A stretch of 64,000 nt of DNA from Paracrocinitomix sp040880585 (GCA_040880585.1 JBBDID010000046.1:27218-91217), one strand, 5' to 3'. Counted from the stretch's first letter, positions 53,095 to 61,956 are shown. Numbers and translations: made by a program. The notes: a model not told the origin generated them from the sequence alone.

Positions 53095-53415
53095 ATGAAA
53101 AAATTAATGTATAAAAAAATTAGCCATGTTCTAATGGTTTTAGGAGCGAAAAAGAAGGAAGTTTTGGAAGAAGTATATGAATCTGAAAACGCAATTAATC
53201 TATTTCTTAACCCTGGTGAATTACCACCAGTAATTCAAGCTAGCAATGAGATTAGTGACCGATTTAATCGTTACATGCTACTCGAAGCTGATGTGGATGG
53301 TTGGTTGGAAAAAAGACATACTGAAATGTCAAACGGTGTAACTGATCTAAATGAGCTAAAAAATGTGATTCATAAGGACATGCTAAATTTTGTTCAACTA
53401 ATTGAAAATATTTAA
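53095..53415 (+). CDS. Small helical hypothetical protein of the restriction operon
   Basis: A 106-residue protein, predicted mostly helical and mildly acidic, starting 1 base after the half-S stop and ending 4 bases before the hsdM ATG. No motif is recognised: it reads 'KKISHVLMVLGAKKKEVLEEVYESENAINLF' ... 'ISDRFNRYMLLEADVDGWLEKRHTEMSNGVTDLNELK'. The tight packing between specificity and methylase genes suggests it acts with them, for example as an inhibitor, antitoxin-like or assembly factor. That is inference from position only. Confidence 0.65.
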   Translation: MKKLMYKKISHVLMVLGAKKKEVLEEVYESENAINLFLNPGELPPVIQASNEISDRFNRYMLLEADVDGWLEKRHTEMSNGVTDLNELKNVIHKDMLNFVQLIENI

Positions 53416-53419
53416 AAAA

Positions 53420-54961
53420 ATGGAAACCAAAACAACTCGTCCCGATACTTCGGGAAAACCAACAACAGACGAAATCAACGCAGCACTATGGTCTGCTTGT
53501 GATAGCTTTAGGGGCTCTATTGATTCTCAGGGATACAAAGATTATATCTTGGCATTCCTCTTCTTTAAATACCTAAGCGATAAGTACCGTGACAAGTACA
53601 ATGAGTTCAAAGAACAGTATGGTGATGATGAAGCATTAATTCAACGTAAGTTGAGCCGTGAGCCATTTATACTACAAGAAGATTGCACCTTTGAATATGT
53701 GGTAGAAAACAAGAACGATCCACAATTGGGTCAATTCTTGAATAAGATCTTCGAAAAAATTGAAGACGATAACAAGAAGAAACTAGGCGGTGTATTTGGC
53801 GACTTAGATTTCAATTCAAGCTCTAAGCTTGGTGACACGAAAGACCGTAACCGAAGATTAAAAAACTTGATTGAGGACTTTGATAAACCGAAACTGGATT
53901 TTCGTCCTTCTGTTATTGGAACCGAAGATATTATTGGTAATGCCTATATGTACCTTATTGAACGCTTTGCAGAAGGTGCAGGGAAGAAAGGTGGTGAATT
54001 TTTTACACCGCATGAAATTTCGGTTCTCCTAGCCAAATTAATGCAACCAGAAACGGGTGCGCGTATCTATGATCCGGCTTGTGGATCAGGTTCTTTGTTG
54101 ATTACGGTTGCAGAAGAAGTACCCTTTAAAAAAGGAACTGCCATACGAGATTGTTCGCTTTACGGACAAGAAAGCAATGGTGGAACTTGGGCTTTGGCAA
54201 AGATGAATATGTTCCTGCATGAAATGGATGCTGCTCAAATTGAATGGGGCGATACCATCAATAACCCAAAACTAATTGAAGGAGATCACTTGATGAAGTT
54301 TGATATAGTAGTGGCAAATCCTCCATTTTCGTTGGACAAATGGGGTCATGAAACCGCAGCAGATGACATGTACAAACGTTTCACCAGAGGTGTACCGCCT
54401 AAAACAAAAGGCGATTATGCTTTCATCTTACACATGATAGATTCTGCGGTGGAAGGAAGCGGAAAAGTGGGCGTCATTGTACCGCATGGTGTATTGTTTA
54501 GAGGAAGTGCTGAACGCACCATTCGTGAAAACTTGATTCGTGAAAACCTGTTGGAAGCTGTTATTGGCTTGCCTTCTAACTTGTTTTTTGGAACGGGCAT
54601 TCCTGCTGCCATTTTGATTTTTAACAAAGGGAAAAAACACAAGGATGTATTATTTATTGATGCCAGTAAAGATTTTGAACCGGGCAAAAAACAAAATAAA
54701 TTACGTGCTCCTCACATGGACAAAGTGATGGATGCATTCAATGATTTTGAAAGCATTGAAAAATACGCCCACCGTGCCACTTTTGAAGAAATTGAAGGCA
54801 ATGATTTCAACTTAAACATTCCGCGCTATGTAGATACGTTTGAGGCCGAAGAGGTGGTAGATTTGAAACAAGTACAAGAAGAGATCGAAACACTTGAGAC
54901 AAATTTAACCAAGGTGAAAGTCGAGATTAAGAATTACTTACACGAATTGGGATTGAATTGA
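53420..54961 (+). CDS. hsdM: Type I restriction-modification N6-adenine methyltransferase HsdM
   Basis: A 513-residue methylase from ATG 53420. The N-terminal helical HsdM_N domain (about 12-150) has 'LWSACDSFRGSIDSQGYKDYILAFLFFKYLSDKY'. The catalytic domain has 'GEFFTPHEISVLLAKLM', the AdoMet motif I Asp218-Pro-Ala-Cys-Gly-Ser-Gly and catalytic Asn300-Pro-Pro-Phe. It modifies adenine in the bipartite target chosen by HsdS and joins HsdR for restriction. It is followed after 1 base by hsdS. Confidence 0.95.
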   Translation: METKTTRPDTSGKPTTDEINAALWSACDSFRGSIDSQGYKDYILAFLFFKYLSDKYRDKYNEFKEQYGDDEALIQRKLSREPFILQEDCTFEYVVENKNDPQLGQFLNKIFEKIEDDNKKKLGGVFGDLDFNSSSKLGDTKDRNRRLKNLIEDFDKPKLDFRPSVIGTEDIIGNAYMYLIERFAEGAGKKGGEFFTPHEISVLLAKLMQPETGARIYDPACGSGSLLITVAEEVPFKKGTAIRDCSLYGQESNGGTWALAKMNMFLHEMDAAQIEWGDTINNPKLIEGDHLMKFDIVVANPPFSLDKWGHETAADDMYKRFTRGVPPKTKGDYAFILHMIDSAVEGSGKVGVIVPHGVLFRGSAERTIRENLIRENLLEAVIGLPSNLFFGTGIPAAILIFNKGKKHKDVLFIDASKDFEPGKKQNKLRAPHMDKVMDAFNDFESIEKYAHRATFEEIEGNDFNLNIPRYVDTFEAEEVVDLKQVQEEIETLETNLTKVKVEIKNYLHELGLN

Positions 54962-54962
54962 T

Positions 54963-56156
54963 ATGGAGTATCCGAAAGATTGGCTAAAAGGAGAACTTGG
55001 TGATTTCTTGGACTCTATTGTTGGAGGAGGTACTCCATCAAGAGATGTAAAAGAATATTGGAACGGGTCTATCCCTTGGTGCACAGTTAAAGATTTTTCT
55101 AAACCTAATCGTTTTGGGACTGAAGAGTATATTACAGATAAGGGACTGAAATCAAGTGCCACAAATATTATACGTTCTGGTATTCTCATCACTCCAACAA
55201 GAATGGCATTAGGAAGGGCTATTATTTATAACGTTGATGTTGCAATTAACCAAGATTTAAAAGCACTTTACCCAAAAACAGAACTTGACACCATTTTCCT
55301 CTATTATTGGTTTGAAAGAAATAAGAGTTTTATCGATTCTTTGGGAAACGGAAGTACAGTTAAAGGAATCACCTTAAGTGAATTAAGATCATTGTCATTT
55401 ATCCTCCCTCCCCTACCAGAGCAACAAAAAATTGCAGCCATTTTAAGCAAATGGGATGAGTTGATAGAACACCAAACCCAATTAATTGCCGCCAAGGAAA
55501 AACAAAAAACCAGCTTAATGCAGAAGTTGTTGAGTGGTGAGGTGAGGTTTCCCGGGTTTGAGGGGGAGTGGGAGGAGGTAACACTTGGGGAAATTGCAGA
55601 ATTTAGAAGAGGAAGTTTTCCTCAACCTTATGGATTACCAGAATGGTATGATGACGAAAACGGGATGCCTTTTGTTCAGGTATATGATGTTGATGAAAAC
55701 ATGCTTCTCAAACCTAATACAAAAAGGAAAATAAGTGAATTAGGTGCAGAGCAAAGTGTTTTTGTGAAAAAAGGAACTCTTGTTATAACAATTCAAGGAT
55801 CAATTGGACGTGTTGCAAAAACTCAGTATGATGCTTACGTAGACAGGACATTATTGATTTTTAAGTCTTACAAAACAAAAATAAATGTTGATTATTTTAA
55901 GTACGTTTTGTTGCTTCTTTTCGAGATTGAAAAAATGAAAGCTCCAGGTGGAACAATTAAAACAATTACGAAAGAAGTGCTTACTCAATTTAATGTTGTA
56001 ATTCCAAAGATAGAGGAGCAAAATAAAATTGCTTCTACCTTCTCATCAATCGACATGGAACTCCAATCCTTAAAAGACGAATTAGAAGCAATCAAACTGC
56101 AAAAGAAGGGCTTGATGCAGCAATTATTAACGGGGAGAATTAGGGTTAACGTATAA
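54963..56156 (+). CDS. hsdS: Type I restriction-modification specificity subunit HsdS
   Basis: A 397-residue protein with two target-recognition domains (about 1-150 and 208-345), each followed by a helical conserved region: 'LPPLPEQQKIAAILSKWDELIEHQTQLIAAKEKQKTSLMQKLLSGEVRFPGF' and 'IPKIEEQNKIASTFSSIDMELQSLKDELEAIKLQKKGLMQQLLTGRI'. The near-repeat of these spacers is diagnostic. It defines the bipartite recognition sequence. A GC-rich patch lies at the TRD1-TRD2 junction (55505-55580), a natural site for TRD exchange. The TAA is followed 9 bases later by the transposase gene. Confidence 0.93.
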   Translation: MEYPKDWLKGELGDFLDSIVGGGTPSRDVKEYWNGSIPWCTVKDFSKPNRFGTEEYITDKGLKSSATNIIRSGILITPTRMALGRAIIYNVDVAINQDLKALYPKTELDTIFLYYWFERNKSFIDSLGNGSTVKGITLSELRSLSFILPPLPEQQKIAAILSKWDELIEHQTQLIAAKEKQKTSLMQKLLSGEVRFPGFEGEWEEVTLGEIAEFRRGSFPQPYGLPEWYDDENGMPFVQVYDVDENMLLKPNTKRKISELGAEQSVFVKKGTLVITIQGSIGRVAKTQYDAYVDRTLLIFKSYKTKINVDYFKYVLLLLFEIEKMKAPGGTIKTITKEVLTQFNVVIPKIEEQNKIASTFSSIDMELQSLKDELEAIKLQKKGLMQQLLTGRIRVNV

Positions 56157-56165
56157 AACAAAAAA

Positions 56166-56759
56166 ATGGCATACAATCCAACCATTCACAACAGGCAATC
56201 ATTACGGTTAAAGGGCTACGATTACGGGGCGGAGGGATTGTATTTTTTAACGATTTGCACACAAGACCGATTGCATTTATTTGGTGATATAAAAAATAAT
56301 GAAATGCAATTAAATTCGTCTGGAGAAATTGCGAAAAAATGTTGGTTGGATATTCCAATGCATTTTCCACATGCCCATTTACACGAATTTGTTATTATGC
56401 CCAATCACATTCACGGCATTGTTGAAATTACCGAAAATGTTGGTATTGTAGGGTCGAAAAAATTTTCGGCCCTACAATACCAACCGGACATTTCGTCCCA
56501 ACCATACCAACCGGAAAAACACGGTTTCTCTCCGGCATTCAAATCACCATCCAAAACCATTGGTTCAATTGTGCGTGGGTTTAAAATTGGGGTAACAAAA
56601 TGGATGCGTCAAAACACCACCATTCACACCATTTGGCAATCAAATTATTACGACCATATTATTCGTAATCAATCCGATTATTATCGCATTGCGGAATACA
56701 TCATTAAAAATCCGCAAAAATGGCAAACAGATAAATTTAATGTTGAGGATGGAAAATAA
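56166..56759 (+). CDS. REP-associated tyrosine transposase (Y1_Tnp, HUH fold)
   Basis: A 197-residue protein of the IS200-like/RAYT class. Opening 'NRQSLRLKGYDYGAEGLYFLTICTQDRLHLFGDI', HUH metal motif His81-Ile-His83 in 'VIMPNHIHGIVE', and the catalytic Tyr helix at the end ('QSDYYRIAEYIIKNPQKW'). Residues about 92-110 are an insertion encoded by a 44-base palindrome. Such enzymes cut single-stranded hairpins of REP elements. It is intact and lies within the type I operon, in the same direction, between hsdS and hsdR. Confidence 0.87.
   Translation: MAYNPTIHNRQSLRLKGYDYGAEGLYFLTICTQDRLHLFGDIKNNEMQLNSSGEIAKKCWLDIPMHFPHAHLHEFVIMPNHIHGIVEITENVGIVGSKKFSALQYQPDISSQPYQPEKHGFSPAFKSPSKTIGSIVRGFKIGVTKWMRQNTTIHTIWQSNYYDHIIRNQSDYYRIAEYIIKNPQKWQTDKFNVEDGK
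56440..56483. repeat. 44-base palindrome inside the transposase gene
   Basis: TTGGTATTGTAGGG (56440-56453) pairs with CCCTACAATACCAA (56470-56483). Inside that, CGAAAA pairs with TTTTCG, with one G-T wobble pair and a 2-base loop. It is in frame within the transposase gene. A smaller GGAC-ATTTC-GTCC hairpin follows. REP-like substrate is a likely identity. Confidence 0.85.
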
Positions 56760-56763
56760 GAAA

Positions 56764-56990
56764 CAAAAACTAGGTTGCCAATATATCTCACCAGAGCAAT
56801 TAACCCATTGCGAATTATGGCAAGAGTTTAATGCCAATACACCATTAGAAATTGGTTCGACAGTGTTGAACCAAATCGAAAACAAAAAAGGTTCGACAGT
56901 GCCGAACGTATTTAATTCTACTTTCTGGAACATTAGTTTTTTTAATCATTTTAGTATGATGATGGCGAGCATTTTAACTATAAAACAGCA
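56764..56990 (+). pseudogene. hsdR 5' relic and hairpin-rich spacer
   Basis: 56764-56799 encodes QKLGCQYISPEQ and matches the intact hsdR (58141-58176, QKLGWQYISPEQ) at 33 of 36 bases; all three differences are at third codon positions. Similarity continues for about 10 bases past a small indel and then ends. Two hairpins follow: TTGGTTC-N9-GAACCAA (56852-56874) and GTTCG-N7-CGAAC (56891-56907). An 81-codon frame from ATG 56749 to 56994 spans the stretch and overlaps the DUF1016 start as ATGA. It could be translated as a coupling peptide, but looks like a patchwork rather than a conserved protein. Confidence 0.65.
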
Positions 56991-58094
56991 ATGACAAACG
57001 ATAAAGAATATTTTAAACTTTTAGAGCGTATTAAGGAGGCTTATTTAAGTTCGCAACAACAAGCTGCAATGGCTGTAAACAGTCAAATGCTTTTTGCTTA
57101 TTGGCAAATTGGATTAACCATATTGAGTGAGCAAGAAAAACAAGGTTGGGGCGCAAAAGTGATTGATACCTTGGCAAAAGATTTGTCATTAGAGCTACCT
57201 CACGTAAAAGGATTCTCAAGAAGGAATCTTATTTATATGCAGAAATTTGCTAGTGAATGGCCATTAGAACTATTTGTGCAGCAACCTGCAGCACAAATAC
57301 AAAACACTGAAAACGAGCGAACAAAAATTGTGCAGCAGCCTGCTGCACAATTTCAAGAATTTGAAAACCACCCCATTTCACGCGTGCCTTGGTCACACCA
57401 CATGTTGCTATTAGATAAGTTGAAAACCACAGAAAACAGACTGTTTTATTGTAAAAAAATAATAGAAAACGGATGGTCTCGGGCAGTATTGTTAAATCAA
57501 TTGGAGCGTAATTTACATTTGCTCGAAGGGACATTGAAAAACAATTTTGAAAAAACCTTACCAGCTCCGCACGCCAGGCTTGTGAAAAGCACCTTTAAAG
57601 ACCCCTATTTTTTCGACTTTTTACAATTGGGAGACGAAGCCAGTGAGTTGGAAATAGAGAAAAAACTGACAAAACAAATCAGTGAATTTTTATTAGAGCT
57701 GGGTGCAGGCTTTGCTTACTTGGGTCGGCAGTATAAACTAGAAGTAGGCGGACAGGAGTATCGACTAGACTTATTGTTTTACCACACCAAACTGAGGTGC
57801 TATGTTAATATAGAACTAAAGATAGATGAATTTAAACCTGAATATGTTGGGAAATCTCAATTTTATCTCACAGCAGTCAATGATTTGGTAAAAACCGAAA
57901 ACGATAACCCAAGTATAGGTATTATACTTTGCAAAAAGGCAAACCATATTATAGTGGAATATGCACTTAAAGAGAACAGAACTCCAATAGGAGTGGCGGA
58001 ATATACATTAAGTGACGTGCTACCGGATAATATGAAAGGAAAGTTACCAAGTGCAAAAGAATTTGAACTACGTTTAAAATTAGACAATGAGTAA
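56991..58094 (+). CDS. DUF1016 (YhcG-type) PD-(D/E)xK nuclease-domain protein
   Basis: A 367-residue protein. The N-terminal DUF1016_N helical domain (about 1-170) has 'YFKLLERIKEAYLSSQQQAAMAVNSQMLFAYWQIGLTI' and 'FSRRNLIYMQKFASEW'. The C-terminal YhcG nuclease-fold domain (about 195-345) has 'FDFLQLGDEASELEIEKKLTKQISEFLLELGAGFAYLGRQYKLEVGGQEYRLDLLFYHTKLRCYVNIELKI'; the D-x-n-E-x-K pattern is 'RLDLLFYHTKLRCYVNIELK'. These genes often travel with type I systems; their role is unclear. A linker near residues 94-121 is encoded by two palindromes. It overlaps hsdR by 8 bases. Confidence 0.88.
   Translation: MTNDKEYFKLLERIKEAYLSSQQQAAMAVNSQMLFAYWQIGLTILSEQEKQGWGAKVIDTLAKDLSLELPHVKGFSRRNLIYMQKFASEWPLELFVQQPAAQIQNTENERTKIVQQPAAQFQEFENHPISRVPWSHHMLLLDKLKTTENRLFYCKKIIENGWSRAVLLNQLERNLHLLEGTLKNNFEKTLPAPHARLVKSTFKDPYFFDFLQLGDEASELEIEKKLTKQISEFLLELGAGFAYLGRQYKLEVGGQEYRLDLLFYHTKLRCYVNIELKIDEFKPEYVGKSQFYLTAVNDLVKTENDNPSIGIILCKKANHIIVEYALKENRTPIGVAEYTLSDVLPDNMKGKLPSAKEFELRLKLDNE
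57271..57353. repeat. Two 29-base palindromes in frame inside the DUF1016 gene
   Basis: First copy: TATTTGTGC (57271-57279) and GCACAAATA (57291-57299). Second copy: AAATTGTGCAGCAG (57325-57338) and CTGCTGCACAATTT (57340-57353), perfect with a 1-base loop. The copies are 54 bases apart, a whole number of codons, and both encode VQQPAAQ. Confidence 0.85.
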
Positions 58095-61000
58095 TTACAC
58101 AGAAATAAAAGACTCCCAAGAACCAGCTTTAGTTTTACTGCAAAAACTAGGTTGGCAATACATCTCGCCAGAGCAAACCATTGCGGAGCGAGATGGTATA
58201 TTGAGCAACGTTGTGTTGGAGAATATCCTTGAGCAACAGCTGCATAAAATTAATTCCTATGAATACAAAGGAAGCGTTTACAAATTCTCACAGGGAAACG
58301 TGCATGATGCTATTTATACATTAAAGAACTTGCCAGATGAAGGATTAGTGAAGACATCTGAAAAGATTTTTGACCTCATTAATTTGGGGAAGAGTTTTGA
58401 GGAAAATGTGCATGGTGATAAAAAGAGTTTTAGCATCCAATACATTGATTGGGTAAACTTCAAAAACAACGTATTTCATGTTACAGAAGAATTTGTAGTA
58501 CAAGGATTAACAGAAACCAGAAGACCCGATTTAGTCTTGTTCATCAACGGAATTCCTTTTGTGGTGATTGAGAACAAACGTAGAGACAAGAAAGATTCTA
58601 CAAAAGAAGCCATCTCTCAAATGGTACGTAACCAAAAGAAAGAAGATGGAATTCCTAAACTCTTTCAGTTTTCACAACTTTTGGTGGCTGCTCAACCCAA
58701 TGAAGTAATGTACGGAACCACCAATACACCTGCAAAATTTTGGAGTTTATGGAAAGAGCAATCAGACATAGAAACGGAGGTTCACTACATTTTACGAACG
58801 CCAATCAACGGTCAAAAAGGTGAAGACAGACTGCCAACAGAACAAGACAGAATACTGTATTGCTTGTGCAGACCAGAACGCGTATTAGAACTCACCTATA
58901 AGTTTTTGGTTTTTGATGGAAAAGTGAAAAAGGTGGCGCGCTACCAACAATACTTCGCAGTTCAGAACGCATTGAACCGCGTGAGTGAATTTGATGAAGA
59001 AGAAAAACGTAAAGGAGGGGTAATTTGGCACACCCAAGGAAGTGGGAAATCATTGACTATGGTTATGCTTGCTAAGTCTATAATATTGGATAGCAAAATC
59101 AAAAACGCACGGATAATCGTTGTTACAGATAGAGTTGAATTGGATAAACAGATTTTTGAGACCTTTCAAAAATGTGGCAAACAACCCGTAAAAGCGAATA
59201 GCGGAAATCATTTGATTGAACTGGTTCAGGAAAGTAATGTTGAGATTGTAACCACCATTATTGACAAGTTTGAAACCGCATTAAAACGTAAAGATTTTAG
59301 AAATAAGTCGGAGAACATCTTTGTTTTGGTGGATGAAAGTCACAGAAGTCAATACGGTAAGAATCATGCGTTGATGAAAAAGGTATTGCCAAGAGCGTGT
59401 TATATTGGATTCACAGGAACCCCTTTAATGAAAGAAGAGAAAAATACTGCGCATAAATTTGGTGGCTACATTGACAAATACACGATTGATCAGGCGGTTT
59501 CTGATGGTGCAGTATTGCCTTTGTTATATGAAGGAAGATCAGCAAAACTAACAGTCAACCGAGACCAAATTGATAAAGGATTTGACCGATTAGCTGAAGC
59601 CTTGAATGAATACCAAACCAAAGATTTAAAACAGAAGTTCTCATCCATAACAGAGATTTATAAATCGCAACAAGTAATAGAGGAAATTGCATTTGATATT
59701 TCTGAACATTATTGTAATAATTGGCAAGGAAATACAAAAATGAAAGCATTAATTGCCGTACCTCTAAAAGAGACAGCTATCAAATATCAAAAGTATTTTG
59801 AAAGCCAAACGAATCCGAAATTAAAAATTGATACTGCCGTCATCATTTCGGCATCTGATACTAGAATGGATCATGATGAAGTTGCCGAAGAAGTAACCAA
59901 TGAAGTACAACAGTACTTTAAAAAGATTAATCACGATTATGGATCAGTAGAGGCCTATGAAGAAAGTGTAATCAATAAATTCAAAGATTCTGATGATGAG
60001 ATAGAAATGTTGATTGTGGTTGGGAAATTGTTGACTGGTTTTGATGCGCCAAGATGTGGCATACTATACATAGCAAAACCGCTTAGAGAACATGGATTAC
60101 TCCAAGCCATAGCAAGAGCCAATCGACTGTATGAAGGAAAAGATTATGGGTATATTATCGATTACGTTGGTGTACTCGGAGACTTGGATAAAGCACTAAC
60201 GCAATACAGTGCACTCAAAGAATTTGACGAAAGTGATATAGAAAGTGCTATCATAAAAATTGATGAAGAGATCAATAAAATACCTCAGTACCATTCAGAT
60301 GTTTGGGATGTCTTTAAGGCAGTAAAAAATAAAAACGACATTGAAGAAATGGGGCGTTTCCTTGCCCCAAAAGACATACGAGATACCTTCCGGGAAAAGT
60401 TGATTGTCTTTGCCAAATCATTGCAAGCAGGCATGGCTTCGGACGTATTTTACAAGCTATTTAATGAGAATAGACAAATCACATTCCTAAAGGATTTGAA
60501 GTTCTTTCAGAGCTTAAGAACAGCAGTGCAAATTCGTTATTCAGAGAAAATAGATTACAAAGAATATGAAGGGCGTGTGCGTAAGTTATTGGATATGCAA
60601 ATTGGCGTTGATGGCATAGAACAAACGGCTGAACCCATCAACATTTTCAATGAAGAACTATTCAAACAAGAAGTAGAACGGTTAACGGGATCAACAGCGT
60701 CCAAGGCAGATGCTATAGCCTACCGAATGAAGAAAGTGATTACTGAAAAGATGGATGAAGATCCTATTTTCTTTAAAAAGTTCGGGAAGCTCATTGATGA
60801 AGCGATACAAGCATTCATTGACAAACGATTGACGGAAGCAGAGTATTTAAAACAAATGTTGGAAGCTCGGAAGAACTTAGTGGAAGGTAGTTTTAGTGAT
60901 GTACCAGGCAACTTGAAAGGAAATCCTGAAGCACGTGCGTTTTATGGCATTGTGAAAGATGTATTAAGTGGTGAAAACCCTCAGTCAAACTTAACAGAGG

Positions 61001-61221
61001 TGAATGATCAATTGGCACAAGCAGGACTTGATTTATCTGACATCATTCAAAGATTAGTCATTCGTGATTGGAAAAAGAATGATGATGTTCAGAAGCAAAT
61101 GAAAAATGATGTCGAGGACTACCTACTGGATAAGCGAAAAGACTTCGGCGTAGAACTCAGTTTTACCCAATTGGATAAGATACTAGATGAAGTATTGAAA
61201 GTTGCTAGAAACGTATTTTAG
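58087..61221 (+). CDS. hsdR: Type I restriction enzyme endonuclease subunit HsdR
   Basis: A 1044-residue motor-nuclease of full length. The N-terminal PD-(D/E)xK nuclease has Asp148 in 'RRPDLVLFINGIPFVVIENKRR', Glu162 and Lys164. The SF2 translocase has Walker A 'HTQGSGKSLTM' (Lys321), Asp416-Glu-Ser-His, 'FTGTPLMKEEK' (motif III), and later 'VGKLLTGFDAPRCGILYIAKPLREHGLLQAIARANR' (motifs V-VI). The C-terminal ~250 residues form the helical HsdM-binding part. It translocates and cuts unmodified DNA with HsdM and HsdS. It overlaps the DUF1016 gene and is 1 base from the DUF45 gene. Confidence 0.95.
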   Translation: MSNYTEIKDSQEPALVLLQKLGWQYISPEQTIAERDGILSNVVLENILEQQLHKINSYEYKGSVYKFSQGNVHDAIYTLKNLPDEGLVKTSEKIFDLINLGKSFEENVHGDKKSFSIQYIDWVNFKNNVFHVTEEFVVQGLTETRRPDLVLFINGIPFVVIENKRRDKKDSTKEAISQMVRNQKKEDGIPKLFQFSQLLVAAQPNEVMYGTTNTPAKFWSLWKEQSDIETEVHYILRTPINGQKGEDRLPTEQDRILYCLCRPERVLELTYKFLVFDGKVKKVARYQQYFAVQNALNRVSEFDEEEKRKGGVIWHTQGSGKSLTMVMLAKSIILDSKIKNARIIVVTDRVELDKQIFETFQKCGKQPVKANSGNHLIELVQESNVEIVTTIIDKFETALKRKDFRNKSENIFVLVDESHRSQYGKNHALMKKVLPRACYIGFTGTPLMKEEKNTAHKFGGYIDKYTIDQAVSDGAVLPLLYEGRSAKLTVNRDQIDKGFDRLAEALNEYQTKDLKQKFSSITEIYKSQQVIEEIAFDISEHYCNNWQGNTKMKALIAVPLKETAIKYQKYFESQTNPKLKIDTAVIISASDTRMDHDEVAEEVTNEVQQYFKKINHDYGSVEAYEESVINKFKDSDDEIEMLIVVGKLLTGFDAPRCGILYIAKPLREHGLLQAIARANRLYEGKDYGYIIDYVGVLGDLDKALTQYSALKEFDESDIESAIIKIDEEINKIPQYHSDVWDVFKAVKNKNDIEEMGRFLAPKDIRDTFREKLIVFAKSLQAGMASDVFYKLFNENRQITFLKDLKFFQSLRTAVQIRYSEKIDYKEYEGRVRKLLDMQIGVDGIEQTAEPINIFNEELFKQEVERLTGSTASKADAIAYRMKKVITEKMDEDPIFFKKFGKLIDEAIQAFIDKRLTEAEYLKQMLEARKNLVEGSFSDVPGNLKGNPEARAFYGIVKDVLSGENPQSNLTEVNDQLAQAGLDLSDIIQRLVIRDWKKNDDVQKQMKNDVEDYLLDKRKDFGVELSFTQLDKILDEVLKVARNVF

Positions 61222-61222
61222 G

Positions 61223-61924
61223 ATGGGGAGTTCAATTAGTTACGGCACTACGAATATCAAGTATTCCATTGAGCGAAGAGACCGCAAAACGCTGGCAATA
61301 GAAGTACACCCGGATAATTCGGTTTGGGTCATTGCTCCTATCAATGCTAAAGAGGAAGAAATTCAAGCACGAGTTGAAAAGAAAGCACCATGGATTGCCA
61401 AGCAACAACGATTCTTTAATGGTCGTCCAGAGAAAGCAATCCAACCAGAATGGGTCAGCGGTGAAAACATCTTCTACCTAGGCCGACAATATCGCTTGAA
61501 AATTCATCAAGGGGATTCAGACGTGAAATTAGCAGGCAAGTACTTGAACGTAACAGTCAAATACAAAGAAGATAAAAAGAAGATTGCTGATCTAGTCAAC
61601 GCCTGGTATCTACAACATGCCAGAACCAAGTTTGAAGAAAGAATGAAACTTCACCATCCTATTCTTGTAAAGGAAAACCTTGTGATGAATTCATTAATGA
61701 TTCGGAAACTAGATAAGCGCTGGGGCAGTTGCACCAAGAAAGGCAATATCGTTGTAAATTCAGATTTAATCAAAGCACCTATCAATTGTATCGATTATGT
61801 CTTGATTCATGAAATCTGCCATTTGAAGCACCATGATCATGGTAATAAGTTTTGGACGTTATTAAATAAGTACTGCCCGGATTGGGTAAAGACGAAGGAT
61901 AAATTGGAAAATTTTAATTTTTGA
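61223..61924 (+). CDS. DUF45/YgjP-type M48-like metallopeptidase
   Basis: A 233-residue protein from ATG 61223, 1 base after the hsdR stop; a longer in-frame start overlaps hsdR. The zinc motif His196-Glu-Ile-Cys-His200 with a third ligand in 'HHDHGNKFW' and the preceding 'KRWGSCTKKGNIVVNSDLIKAPINCIDYVLIHEICH' are the DUF45 (YgjP, WLM-like) signature. The family is regularly coded next to hsdR, and its members are thought to be proteases. A role in controlling the restriction enzyme, for example degrading HsdR, is plausible but inferred. Confidence 0.88.
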   Translation: MGSSISYGTTNIKYSIERRDRKTLAIEVHPDNSVWVIAPINAKEEEIQARVEKKAPWIAKQQRFFNGRPEKAIQPEWVSGENIFYLGRQYRLKIHQGDSDVKLAGKYLNVTVKYKEDKKKIADLVNAWYLQHARTKFEERMKLHHPILVKENLVMNSLMIRKLDKRWGSCTKKGNIVVNSDLIKAPINCIDYVLIHEICHLKHHDHGNKFWTLLNKYCPDWVKTKDKLENFNF

Positions 61925-61956
61925 TGGAACTGTAAAGTGGTTTGAATATATAATAT

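Noticed and set aside
56640..56933. A 97-codon minus-strand frame after the transposase gene
   Set aside because: It is antisense to the transposase 3' end and to the hsdR relic, both of which are read on the plus strand.
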